Source: Kalaharituber pfeilii
Lineage: Eukaryota; Ascomycota; Pezizomycetes; Pezizales; Pezizaceae
Direction: 5' to 3'
Length of the DNA stretch: 64,000 bases
Assembly (NCBI GenBank): GCA_015179045.1
Contig: WHUZ01000062.1
Span: 62,001-126,000, forward strand
Shown: one piece after another, positions 35,605-45,032 of the stretch
How the letters are laid out: the number at the start of each line of letters is the position of its first letter
Numbering within the stretch: the stretch's first letter is position 1
Made by a program: the position numbers and the translations under genes
Notes under the pieces: generated by a model
What the model was told of the DNA's origin: nothing
Seen by the model: the letters and a program-made list of their open reading frames with translations, nothing else
Database searches by the model: none

Positions 35605-35633
<29 letters not shown>
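35565..35633 (+). mobile_element. 69-bp X-family micro-insertion stacked on the Y insertion
   Basis: CCCTGCCATGGCGAACAGC, TGCAAGCGGGGTCACGTG and poly(A), between perfect 13-bp CCTCCGGAAGAGG repeats (35552-35564 and 35634-35646). Its left TSD overlaps the right TSD of the preceding insertion. Confidence 0.88.
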
Positions 35634-35635
<2 letters not shown>

Positions 35636-35658
35636 TCCGGAAGAGGTGAATACTGAGC

Positions 35659-36162
35659 AAGACAAAAAAAAAAACTGAGTTTGATGATACACCAGGATGT
35701 CGCAAATCCGCTGATTGTATACACTAACGTGGCCAGAATGACGAAGGCTGTCATCTGCTCCGACTTTTAATGCTCGGATCAACCGGGCGTCCAAATTTGC
35801 TGACGACCCGGTAGTGGATGCAGCCGTGAATGGGATCCGCCTTAGGCACCGAATTCCCGTTGCCATGATGGTGACGGTGCGGCTTTGGACATCCCTCGTT
35901 GAGACTGTACCCCACACCAGTGCGTAACCAGTCACTATTGCGAAGGCCAGCAAGGTCAGGTGCTTCACTTGCGCCTTCCTTAATCCTCTTTGCGTTATGC
36001 ACGTGTCTTCGCTGTATGAACGACGAGGCAGGCGTCTAGCGCTACAGCATGTTGGCTCGAAAGCAAGACCGACCGATCCGATAAATAAAAGTTAGAGCGA
36101 ACGTTGTGGTATGATGCCTGGATCATCTTAAGCCCTAGAATAATAGAACTTGCCCGCGGACC
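35659..36162. other. No gene; upstream region of the P450
   Basis: No coding signal on either strand. It probably holds the distal P450 promoter. Confidence 0.4.
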
Positions 36163-36172
36163 CTATATAAAG
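36163..36172 (+). promoter_or_regulatory. TATA box of the P450 gene
   Basis: CTATATAAAG lies about 75-83 bp before the chosen ATG at 36246, a normal distance for a fungal TATA box with a short leader. Confidence 0.55.
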
Positions 36173-36245
36173 GGCAAAGAGGACTTGCCATTCCTTAGCC
36201 CCATTAGCGATTGGAAGCCGAGTCGATATATTTTTATACTATACA

Positions 36246-38274
36246 ATGCTTCCTCTGATCGGCCCTTTGTTTCGACTTGACGGGTTGGGGACCATTGAGA
36301 CGAAGTGGGAATTGGTGTCGTCCTTATTGGTGGGACTTCTGTGGGTATGCTACAGTTTTCCTCCACCCCGCTGCCTAGACAACTGCTAATAAATTTGGTC
36401 TTTGTCCTAGCTACTCGTTGGATTAATTTCATGGCGTTGTTTCTATAATCTCTATCTCCATCCACTAGCGAAGTTCCCTGGACCAAAGTTGGCGGCTATT
36501 TCACCGGTGGGCATTTTCTTGACTCGGACTTTGAATGGACCAGTAATGAATTAATTCTGATATTTCTTTCCTGTTAGCTATGGTTCTCTGTAGCTGTTCT
36601 GAGCGGAAAGCAGGCAGATTACCACAAAGAGGCACATAGGAAATATGGTCAGTACCGCTCTGAACCTGTTTGAATTGTGTTAGATTTTTATTATCAATTT
36701 TAGGCTCTGTTGTTCGTGTGGCACAAAATGAACTTTCCTTCGCCTCACCAGCGGCATGGAAGGACATCCACAGCCATCACGATGGCAAACCTACCTTCAT
36801 CAAAGCCGGGTTTTACCACCAGGATTCAAAGCATCTCACCCTTCCACATATCATTAATGAGGCAGATGTCGCGAAGCATGCCCAACTTCGAAGGCTGCAC
36901 GCGCCCGCATTCTCAGAAAAAGCATTGAAGGAGGAGGAGACAATTATTGACAGGTACATCAACCTGCTTGTACAGAGACTATGGAAACGATATGCCAACA
37001 GGCAGAAGGGACCGGATGGGGAGTACTGCAACCTGGTTGATTGGTACACTTATACCACATTCGATGTTGTTGGTGACTTGGCATTTGGTGATTCCGCAGC
37101 GTTCGCATGCCTGGAGAATGGTATGTACCTGCCACTGATCTTTTGAAGAGATCGCCCCTCTGACATTGAATTCAAAAGAACACAGTCACCCATGGGTATC
37201 TACAATTCTAGATGCCGCCTTCTTTCTGGGCCTTAGGGATGTATTCCGTCGTTACCCATTCATGGTCAACGTAGGCTACTGGCTCACCCCAAAGAAAATT
37301 ACAAACGTGCGGGCTCGCAATATAGAATATAGCAGAGAATTGGTGAAGCAGTATGTTACACTCCTCTACGCCCACATGCGTCCTAAGAAACTAATCTTCA
37401 AACAGGCGTATGAGCAAGGAGACAGACAGGAAAGATTTTATGAACTATATCCTCGAGAACAAAGATGACCCTGAATTCTCGCAAGTCGATTTTGCTGCGA
37501 ATGCACAAATACTAATGTGAGTTGCTTCCTCAAAACTGTGGGTGAGAAACAAACTAATTTTGGCCATAGTCCTGCTGGTGGTGAAACTACGTCTACATTG
37601 CTTTCTGGGCTGACCTACTACATTATCAAGACACGAAACGTCTACCAACGCCTCAAGGAGGAGATTCGTAGCTCCTTCCAAAATTACTGGGATATCAACT
37701 CCCTTACCACGCAGCAGCTGCCGTACTTGAATGCGGTGATTGAAGAGGGGTTGAGAATCTACCCACCAATTCCCATTGGCTTGCCACGAGTGAGTCCAGG
37801 TGCAATGGTGGATGGTCACTATATTCCTGCTGGGGCAACGGTTTCCGTGCATGGATACGCTGTCACTCATAATCCGGATAACTTCCAGGACCCAGATGAG
37901 TTCATCCCAGAGCGGTGGCTGCCAGAGTGCAAGTTCAATGACAAGAAGGACGCTAGCCAGCCTTTCTTGCTAGGGCCAAGAACATGCATCGGGATAAAGT
38001 CAGTTGCCCCATCCTATGTTCCTGCTCATACTATAGCTAATATAAGCATATGCGGGCTGCTAACACCACCTTGGATTGTAGTTTGGCGTACTTGGAGATT
38101 CGAGTAATCATCGCAAAACTGATCTACTGCTATGACTTTGATTTTGTGAGACCGGACTTGGACTGGGAGAAGGAATCCAAGAGTTGGACACTGTGGTGGA
38201 AGCCGGAGTTGAACGTTTACGTCAAGACGCGAGACGGGGTTCAAGTCGAGACCCTAGGCCTTCCTACTGCATGA
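36246..38274 (+). CDS. Cytochrome P450 monooxygenase
   Basis: Eight exons (36246-36344, 36411-36506, 36578-36647, 36704-37120, 37179-37350, 37406-37516, 37570-37998, 38082-38274) splice in frame to about 528 aa, a normal P450 length. The N-terminus is hydrophobic ([21 protein letters not shown]) for ER anchoring, followed by the hinge [11 protein letters not shown]. Landmarks in order are [18 protein letters not shown]-helix [10 protein letters not shown]-helix EEGLR (ExxR), FIPERW, and the haem loop [10 protein letters not shown] with its Cys ligand, which continues across the last intron into INLAYLEIR. All introns are 54-83 bp; the second carries its donor right after ISP, and the first has TGCTAAT as branch site. 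Style and sequence resemble fungal CYPs annotated as isotrichodermin C-15 hydroxylase-like. The substrate cannot be inferred, and no biosynthetic cluster partners lie next to it. No disabling change was seen. Confidence 0.95.
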
Positions 38275-38285
38275 ACGCTCTACAT

Positions 38286-38365
38286 GCGGTGGCTCACAGG
38301 GCGGCACAAGAGCAATGATATGGAGAGAGGGAAAAGGGAAAAAAAAAAAATAAAAAAAAAAAAAC
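38286..38365 (+). mobile_element. Diverged Y-family insertion just after the P450 stop
   Basis: GGTGGCTCACAGGGCGGCAC, AGAGCAATGATAT and a purine/A-rich tail start 12 bp after the stop codon, so it may lie in the 3' UTR. CTCTACAT occurs on both sides (38278-38285, 38372-38379) but is not immediately next to the tail, so the TSD is doubtful. Confidence 0.55.
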
Positions 38366-38867
38366 TACAGTCTCTACATCATTCTGAGCGTTTTCGAGGT
38401 CTTGATTGGAGCTGTGGTAATGCGTGTTGGAAGTATATGCGAGTTTTAGTTACACAAAAAATAAGAAACATGAATATTGCAGTGCAAAAGCGTACCCAAG
38501 AATCATTTCGTTTCTTGCAACGTTCCATTTTCTTAATCACTCAGTTGGATGTTGGCTGCTCGCCGCACATCTGCAAACTCATATCTGTTTGTGTGGGCGT
38601 GGTAGATCTGTGGAGTGCACATATAACCGAGATGAGGATGTAAATTCCCGACGAGATGCGTACAACGGGAATGAGCTGCACGAGAAACATTGATCATGCC
38701 TATGCCGAGCAAGGTACCAAGAACCGTACCGCGCTCCCGCCAAGAACCTTCCAGCTGTGTGGGGCTAGAGTTCTGTAGAACAGTTACAAAAATGCTTGGC
38801 ATGACTCTCTATCACTCCTTCAGCATCCATCGCTGCAGCTCTCGCCGCCGATTCCACCCATCCCCGT

Positions 38868-38996
38868 CCGGAAGCTTCTGGAATCAGGTTTTAGAAGTAG
38901 ATAGAAATTTCTTTGTTAAGCCTGTCTCCGGGCGTGCCCAGGGACCGTGCCATGGCTTGGCGCTGCAAGCGGGGTTTACGTCATTTAAAAAAAAAA
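38868..38996 (+). mobile_element. X-family (long form) insertion
   Basis: TTCTGGAATCAGGTTTTAGA, TTGTTAAGCCTGTCTCCGGG, GGCTTGGCGCTGCAAGC and a short A run match the element at 29476-29743. The TSD was not found. Confidence 0.65.
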
Positions 38997-39864
38997 TTTC
39001 ATAGGCCTTCCTCGGCCACCACAAGAAATACCCTCCGCTTTCAAAGCAATCACATCCCCTCCCCATACCATACCTCGGATCATGTGCGCGCCCCCCCCTC
39101 CCCAGTAGCATCTTGGAATGCCAAGGTTCCCAACAGTTCGAGGACGGGTTTGCGACAGTACTTACTGAACTCAGAAGGTTAAAAAAACCGGAGTCACGTG
39201 TAGTAAGGTGGTCTAGAGGCGGCGGGAAGCCTATGTTTGAAAGTTTAACCCTACTTACGTGCCACGTAGGGGCGTCTATTGGGTTACTATGGGTGGTAGG
39301 TATATAACCTGCCGAGCTTGTTCACCGACGTCCCTCGGGTTCGTCGCCTCTGTCAAATTGCGAGTTCCTCCCGTGCTTGCGAATACCCAAAACCCAGCCT
39401 TATTTCTTACGACATGAAACTTGCGTTCTGGTACACAGCAGTAAACAATTGCACTACCGCGCTGGAACAAGCACAGCCCTCCTCCGTGGAGAGAGGGAAT
39501 TTTGTCATGAAGCTTGAGGCAGAAAATCCCTGCACCCTTCCGCTGAATGCAGTGGCCTGCAACTCTGCTGAGAGTCCAGAGCATGAGGATGGTCAACAGG
39601 CAGGTGCACCTCAGGTGGAGGTCATGTCAGCCGTAGGTTGGCGTTGGCGAATATTGGCATTTGTCTATGGAAGGAGCAAGGAGACTATGGCCCTGCCAAG
39701 ATGGCGTGCCAGCAGGTCCGTGGCATATTTCCTCGTCAGGTAAGTTGGGAGGGGCAGGGCAGTGTCCCCCACCCCTTTTGATAATCAACAGCCGCGGCTC
39801 TTCAAGTCTCACTCTGATACTCTCTCTCCAACACTGCACTCCCACTCATCTCAACTTCTCTCTG
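38997..39864. other. No convincing gene
   Basis: A 141-residue frame (39318-39743) has no recognisable domain, and its upstream half is unlikely coding. The region probably holds the promoter of the secreted protein at 40097. Confidence 0.35.
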
Positions 39865-39877
39865 CATCTCACACCTC

Positions 39878-40048
39878 TTTTTTCTTTTTTTTTTCCCTTC
39901 ACGTGACCCCGCTTGCAGCTATTCGCCATGGCAGGGCCCCTGTCGCCATAGCCCACAGGGCGGCACGCGAGTAATGAAAAAAAACAAAAAAAAAAAAAAA
40001 ATGGCAGGGCCCCTGGGTCTAAACCCTCAAAGCCCGGAGGCAGGCTTA
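39878..40048 (-). mobile_element. X-family insertion carrying a nested Y micro-insertion
   Basis: Minus-strand insert with perfect 13-bp TSDs CATCTCACACCTC (39865-39877 and 40049-40061). Its body is split by the Y copy at 39943-40000. Without the nested part it is about 98 bp. It ends 48 bp before the ATG at 40097, so it lies in the leader or proximal promoter. Confidence 0.88.
39943..40000 (+). mobile_element. 58-bp Y micro-insertion nested in an X element
   Basis: TCGCCATAGCCCACAGGGC, GGCACGCGAGTAATG and poly(A), flanked by perfect 15-bp ATGGCAGGGCCCCTG repeats (39928-39942 and 40001-40015) that belong to the host X element. The order of events is therefore X first, then Y. Confidence 0.92.
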
Positions 40049-40096
40049 CATCTCACACCTCCCCATCCCGTTATTAGGTCAAAACACTCTCTCACT

Positions 40097-40459
40097 ATGC
40101 GATTCAGTCTCATTTGCCTTTTAGGCTTCTTATCTGGACCATGGGCGTTCAGTTTCCTGCGAGGCGAGGCTGCAACATGCAGCTCACACCCAAATGACCC
40201 AGCTTGTTGCTCCAAAGCTGACTGTGGCGTGGCCGTGAAGGAGGCGGTGAAGGAAGCGGTGAAAAGCTTCCTCATTGAGGAAGCCAATCGTCTGTATAAG
40301 CAAAGTGCATACGAATTCACCCCAGTGACATATATACAACCTGCGGCAACCCCCCCCGCAACCACTACCGTAATGCAAAATGCAGCGGAAACAAACAGCA
40401 ACGATATGCTCATTTCTGCAATGTCAAGCATCATCCCGACTTTAATAATGGGCGTTTAA
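40097..40459 (+). CDS. Small secreted or membrane protein, unknown
   Basis: 120 aa with a clear signal peptide (MRFSLICLLGFLSGPWAFS). A short Cys cluster (CSS...CCSKADC) follows, then a repeated VKEAVKEAVKS helix, a Pro/Thr-rich stretch and a hydrophobic C-terminus (MLISAMSSIIPTLIMGV) ending at a TAA. The hydrophobic end could be a GPI signal or the start of a transmembrane helix. In the second case the coiled-coil frame that begins 6 bp downstream at 40465 may be its cytoplasmic part, separated by a frameshift. No family was recognised. A nested retroinsertion lies just upstream. Confidence 0.6.
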   Translation: MRFSLICLLGFLSGPWAFSFLRGEAATCSSHPNDPACCSKADCGVAVKEAVKEAVKSFLIEEANRLYKQSAYEFTPVTYIQPAATPPATTTVMQNAAETNSNDMLISAMSSIIPTLIMGV

Positions 40460-40464
40460 GTACA

Positions 40465-41142
40465 ATGATACCATGTATAGTGCAGTATTTCTGGGCACGA
40501 AGGACACGAAAGAAGGAGCAAGAAGGATGGAGGGAGGAAAGAGAGGAGTGGAAGAAGCAGAAGGATGAACGAGAGAAGGAAAAAGAGGGTTGGAAGGCGG
40601 AAAGAGAGGAGTGGGAGAAGGTGCGAGAGAAGGAGAAAGAGGGTGGGAAGGCGGAAAGGGAGGAGTGGGAGAAGCTGCGAGAGAAGGAGAAAGAAACATG
40701 GAATAAGGAAAAGGAGATATGAGAGAGGTTGGGAATTAAGCAGGAGAAAAAGATAGAGCGGTGCGCAAAAGCAGAGCAGGATCTAACAACCCTGCAAGCA
40801 GAGACAAACAGTGCGAAATGGGAATTTGCCAAGCGGGAGGCAGGTTGGGAGGTTGAAAAGGCAAAATGGGACCTAGAAAGGTTCACGTACCACAAGGAAA
40901 CAGCCCGATGGGAGCTGGAGAACGGGAAACTAGAAAAGGCATTGGAAGCGGAGAGGGCACGGGGTGACAAGGCGATAGCGGAGGTGGAGGAGCTTCGAGA
41001 GGCGAATTTGCGATTGGAGAAAGAGAAGGGCTATTTGGAGGGGGAGCGAAGCGGACTGATGTGGATTAAAGAAAGTTGGGATAAGCATCGGGACTGTGTG
41101 TCAGCTGCTTGGTTGGAGGAACGGAAGAAGATGTCCGCATGA
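40465..41142 (+). pseudogene. Charged coiled-coil frame interrupted by a stop
   Basis: One reading frame begins PCIVQYFWARRTRKKEQ and is almost entirely Glu/Lys/Arg/Trp coiled coil. An 18-residue unit (KAEREEWEKVREKEKEGG) recurs imperfectly about three times between 40533 and 40700. A TGA at 40720-40722 splits it; the same frame continues with coiled coil (EEKGYLEGE-like segments) to 41142. The hydrophobic start next to a basic stretch looks like the inner edge of a membrane helix. The simplest view is the second half of the gene at 40097, now broken by a frameshift and a stop. Two independent small genes are possible. Confidence 0.5.
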
Positions 41143-41507
41143 AGGCTCTTTTGTTATCGCTGCTTGTTGAACCGTAGTATCATTTGCACAAAGGACTCTG
41201 GAAGTCGCCTCAAGGTGTGTTCTTTTCTTGGGGGACTCACTCCAACTTGTGTTTGCTTTGGTGAAGAGGTATATAGTGCTCGAGCGAGATGACCGCCGGA
41301 ATGATGCTTTATCGAATATGTGAAACAAGTGAACTGCTACACCTCCTCAGCGTAGGCTGTAGAGTATATATTCAGTACATAAGACTTCAGGTAAGCGCTT
41401 CTACACATGATGACTCAAAGTTATATCTAACACAAGGGTCGGATATATACCAGATTTTGTCACGACTCATATGCTATAAGTTGGCAAAAAGAATGTGCAA
41501 AAAATAA

Positions 41508-41572
41508 TATTTACTATATTCTCCCATGCTCTGGCTTTAATTTGAGTCCACATGAGAGCCATTCTCATTCAC
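41508..41572. repeat. Fragment of the foldback-element arm
   Basis: TTCTCCCATGCTCTGGCTTT and GAGTCCACATGAGAGCCATT match the terminal region of the foldback element at 45033-46270 with scattered changes. It is an older, truncated relative. Confidence 0.65.
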
Positions 41573-41630
41573 AGGAGCTATATCCATTGTCCTGTAAATT
41601 TGGACTGTTTCCCGGTGATGAGCAGTTTCT

Positions 41631-42370
41631 ATTTTTTTTTTTTTTTAATATCAGTACTCGCATGCTGCCCTGTAGGCTATGGCGACGTTTAATTATATTA
41701 GAAATAAATGAGAAAGAACAAAAGAACTAATTACTATGTATGAGACCTACAACTCTCACTAGTAGTATGAATTAGTGTCCTCCAAAAGCCAGCGTGTACA
41801 GGGACCTTGTCTTCCTATTTCCGTCCTCTGTCCCATTCATACTGGTCCACTCTCAGCCATCGTCCTCCGAGCCTCACTCTCCTACCCTCGATAGTTTTCT
41901 CCAGGTAGACTACTACTAAGCTTATCTTTTTCCCTTTATCGACCAGTATTTGTTTCTTCCTCAGCCAATTGTCTTCCCTAAGTCCTTCCTTGGACCTATA
42001 CTGTGTATTATGATGCTAGCTTTTGAGGTGGTGGTGGTATCGGGAGTAGTTAGTGGGGTGGAAGGCTTGGTTTTTGAGGGCCAAGGGAGGGGTTCTGGAC
42101 TTTTAGGTGGGGGGAGTTGAGTCCGAGGTCGTCTGGCACTCCTTCATATACCAGCATTGTGGTGCCCTCGTCGAAGCTTATGTAGAGGCTCGAGCGTTCC
42201 ATTGAGGTATGGTCTCTTCTTGCCCTGAGTTTCCACAGTGAGGCGATCACCACGCCCCATGGGACACCCATCTCTCTCAGCGTCTCATTTAGGGTCTCCC
42301 AATTTGGTATCTGGTTGGTGGGAGGGTGGTGGTTCGGGGCCTCCTATTGGGTCTTGGCGCCGGTTGAGGG
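41631..42370 (-). mobile_element. Half-LINE, Y family, diverged
   Basis: T run, Y hairpin (41650-41690), then minus-strand traces of LINE ORF1 (SIIIHSIGPRKDL, corresponding to VLHGIALRKDL elsewhere). The 5' boundary near 42370 is approximate and no TSD was found. Frames are broken. Confidence 0.6.
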
Positions 42371-42383
42371 TGGTGCAACGGAG

Positions 42384-42471
42384 TTTTTTTTTTTTTTTTT
42401 TTTTTTTATATCATTACTCGCGTGCCGCCCAATGGGCTATGGCGAGGGTCTTTATTAAGGAAAGTAAAAAA
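42384..42471 (-). mobile_element. 88-bp Y-family micro-insertion
   Basis: T run plus full Y hairpin (inner loop ATT) between TGGTGCAACGGAG (42371-42383) and TGGTGCATCGGAG (42472-42484), a 13-bp TSD with one mismatch. Confidence 0.85.
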
Positions 42472-42699
42472 TGGTGCATCGGAGTGAGGACCTGAGAATT
42501 TCCTCGAAACTTCACCCCAAGGGGTAACTTGAGGAGTTGGGTGCTTTGGAATCAAAATTAGATCCAAAGACTCAGTAAACTGAGAGCTTTCGATCTATGT
42601 AGCTTTCGCTGGGGGGGGACATAGTGTTTCTAGGCGAAACACTCTAGGTGTCGTCGACACTGCAGTTTGAGAGGGAAAGTAGGAACGGCACCCAGGGTG

Positions 42700-43085
42700 G
42701 ACTCACATCTTGGGCTGCATCTGTGAAGGAGTTGGCGATGATGGAGAGGTGTGAAGGTGCAGGATGGGGATGGCGGGGTGCTGGGGATGGAGCAAGTGGT
42801 GGGAAGCACACGAGGCGGAACGAAAGTATCCGGTCGGGTGCGTTGGAGGAAGGGGTTGGAAGGATCGTGCACAAAGGGTATTGTTTTATATCATGGTATT
42901 GTTGTGCACAATCAATGTCCCTTGTTCGCGTCGGAGGCAGGACGAACAAATTTAGTCTCGTATCCAGAAACACAGCTTCAATGCGCCCACCATCACCATC
43001 GTAAACAGACGACTTCCAAGTCTGAATGTAGACCAGGTTTGGTGCACGCTGAACATCTCAATTTCAGGGTAATGGCTTGCTAATG
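42700..43085 (-). repeat. Inverted copy of the 32510-32870 repeat
   Basis: On the minus strand the same ordered landmarks appear, but longer (for example GTGCACAACAATACC against GTGTACAACAATAGC). Both copies have drifted. Confidence 0.7.
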
Positions 43086-43099
43086 CGGGATGAGAAGTC

Positions 43100-44985
43100 G
43101 AGCTCCTACTGATGGATCCCTCCTTCGGCGCCGGCCGTCTCTTCAGCTCCCCCCATCTAGGGGACTGGGAAATCCTGACACACGAGCTAATTTGTGACCC
43201 CCAGCCAACGCTCTGGGGTGGGGTTATCCTCGCCCTGTGGGGTTTTCGGATCAAGGAAGATCTCAAACCGGTTGATGGAACAGTCCTGGCGATACGGATG
43301 GCCCCTCCCGAGATGGCTGACAGGCGCGGACCCCACCTTCAGCCCCATCGTCACCATGCTCTCGGAGCAGCTGTCTCCGGAGAGCACGACGCTACCACCA
43401 CCCGCCGCTGCCACTCCCGCCACCGCCCCTACCAGAAAGCGCAAAGGCAAAAGTGGCGTCACCACAAGACCCATACGCCCTCAAGAAGAGACTCGACAAC
43501 AAGGAGGCAGCCAAAATCGCTTCCGCACAGTTGGTCGGGGTTCCACCACCAGCACCCCCATGACAAGCCAACCATCGAGCGCGGACACGATCACACCCCC
43601 TCACACAGCAGAAAGGCCCGCAGCACCCAGCGCCACCAACTCCCCGACGCCAGCTGCCCGCCCAACCCCCCACCGACTACTCCCCGCCTGAAACTCCAAC
43701 CGGCATCCCGGAGGCCACCACCAGGACGAAAAACGGTCTCGTAGTACACGGAATAGCCCTCCGGAAGGACCTGAAGATTGCACGGGAAAAAAGCTGAGTA
43801 AATACCAGTTGGCCTTTGGAAACTGGAAGACTCCCCCCTACATTGTAGCCGACTAGTAGAACTGGTCATCTTCGACATCGGGGACAACGAGGGAATCTCA
43901 AGAGTAGAACGAGAACTACGAGCTGAGAACCCGGGAGACATCGCCAACAGGAATGCCAGGAGGCTCACAGAGCAGCAAGTCCCGCCGCGAAACGGGAACA
44001 GAGCGGTCTCGATCTTCGTTTCGGACAACGTTGTGCAAGTCCTGAGGGACGGACTTAGGTTTAGAGGAGAGCCGATCAAACTCTACCTACGGAACGACCT
44101 GGAAAAGAAAAGTCAGACAAGGCAAGACGGTACAGATACAGCAACTCTGAAGGATACTGCCACCACTTCGAGGTCGGGCAGGTGATCGAATGGGTACCAA
44201 AACAAAGGAAGCTCCCAGAATGGCTACAAAGATCACCAAGGAGGAAAGAAGCCGAAGAGATACAGAACCTGAACGGCGGCTTCAATCACACATGCCAGTG
44301 CTGCAAAATGACAGGCGACCACCACCCCGATTGCGGAAGACCAAACCAGAAGAAAACCTGGATCCCACGAAAACTACGTCCCCAAAGTGCACCAGAGCGG
44401 CCAAACCCGGACCGCCAATGATCACGGTCATATATCAGAACGGAAGGGAGGTCAGTGACGGGGACGGACCTCATATTACAGGAAGAGGCAGATAGGAAGG
44501 CAGACATTATTTTCATCGGAGAATGCTGGATAGCACCGGGAGGAGGCACGACTTTTCACCCAGCCTACGCCACAGCGTACATACCGACCACAAAGGACAG
44601 GATAGCAGTATATGTACGCAAGGACATTGTACAAGACATTAGAATACAGAGCAGAGGCGGACACGTCACCATACACCTGAGAGAGAGAAAGGTGACCGGA
44701 GTATACTGGAACAGCGAAATAGACACAGAGAAGGAACTAGAAGACATAGAGGATACAGACTTGGTGATAGGCGACTGTAATAGCCACCACAGAGACTGGT
44801 CCACCAAACAAGACCAAAGAGGAACCGCACTTAGGGACACACTCAGAGCCTACGGCTTAGAACAATAGATAGACAAGGGCACAATCACCTGGACGCGCAC
44901 GGTTAACGGAGAACCTAGGACGGCCCTACTGGACCTGGTCTTCGCGAGGAAAGGGGAATGGAAAACCAAAAGAATTGCTTATACT
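43100..44985 (+). mobile_element. Tad-like LINE, 5' portion only
   Basis: A degenerate ORF1 is followed by the start of ORF2. ORF1 pieces in shifting frames include GLVVHGIALRKDL (43735), NRAVSIFVSDNVVQVLRDG (near 43990) and a zinc-knuckle-like CQCCKMTGDHHPDC (44294-44335). ORF2 follows with an endonuclease. The copy stops in the endonuclease with no reverse transcriptase and no poly(A). It is truncated at the 3' side, which is unusual for a LINE and implies later deletion or recombination at about 44985. Confidence 0.8.
44455..44985 (+). pseudogene. LINE ORF2 apurinic-type endonuclease fragment
   Basis: ADIIFIGECWIAP and VIGDCNSHHRDW (the GDxNxHH motif) identify an exonuclease-endonuclease-phosphatase domain of the Tad/R1 LINE type. 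A TAG at about 44868 and a further stop near 44988 break it. Reverse transcriptase and the 3' end are missing. Confidence 0.8.
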
Positions 44986-45032
44986 TGAAGGATTCGTGGG
45001 GACGAGTAGCTTATGTAACCCATTTTCTTACC

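Noticed and set aside
39318..39743. 141-residue frame upstream of the secreted protein
   Set aside because: No recognisable domain, no clear start, odd composition; more likely promoter sequence.
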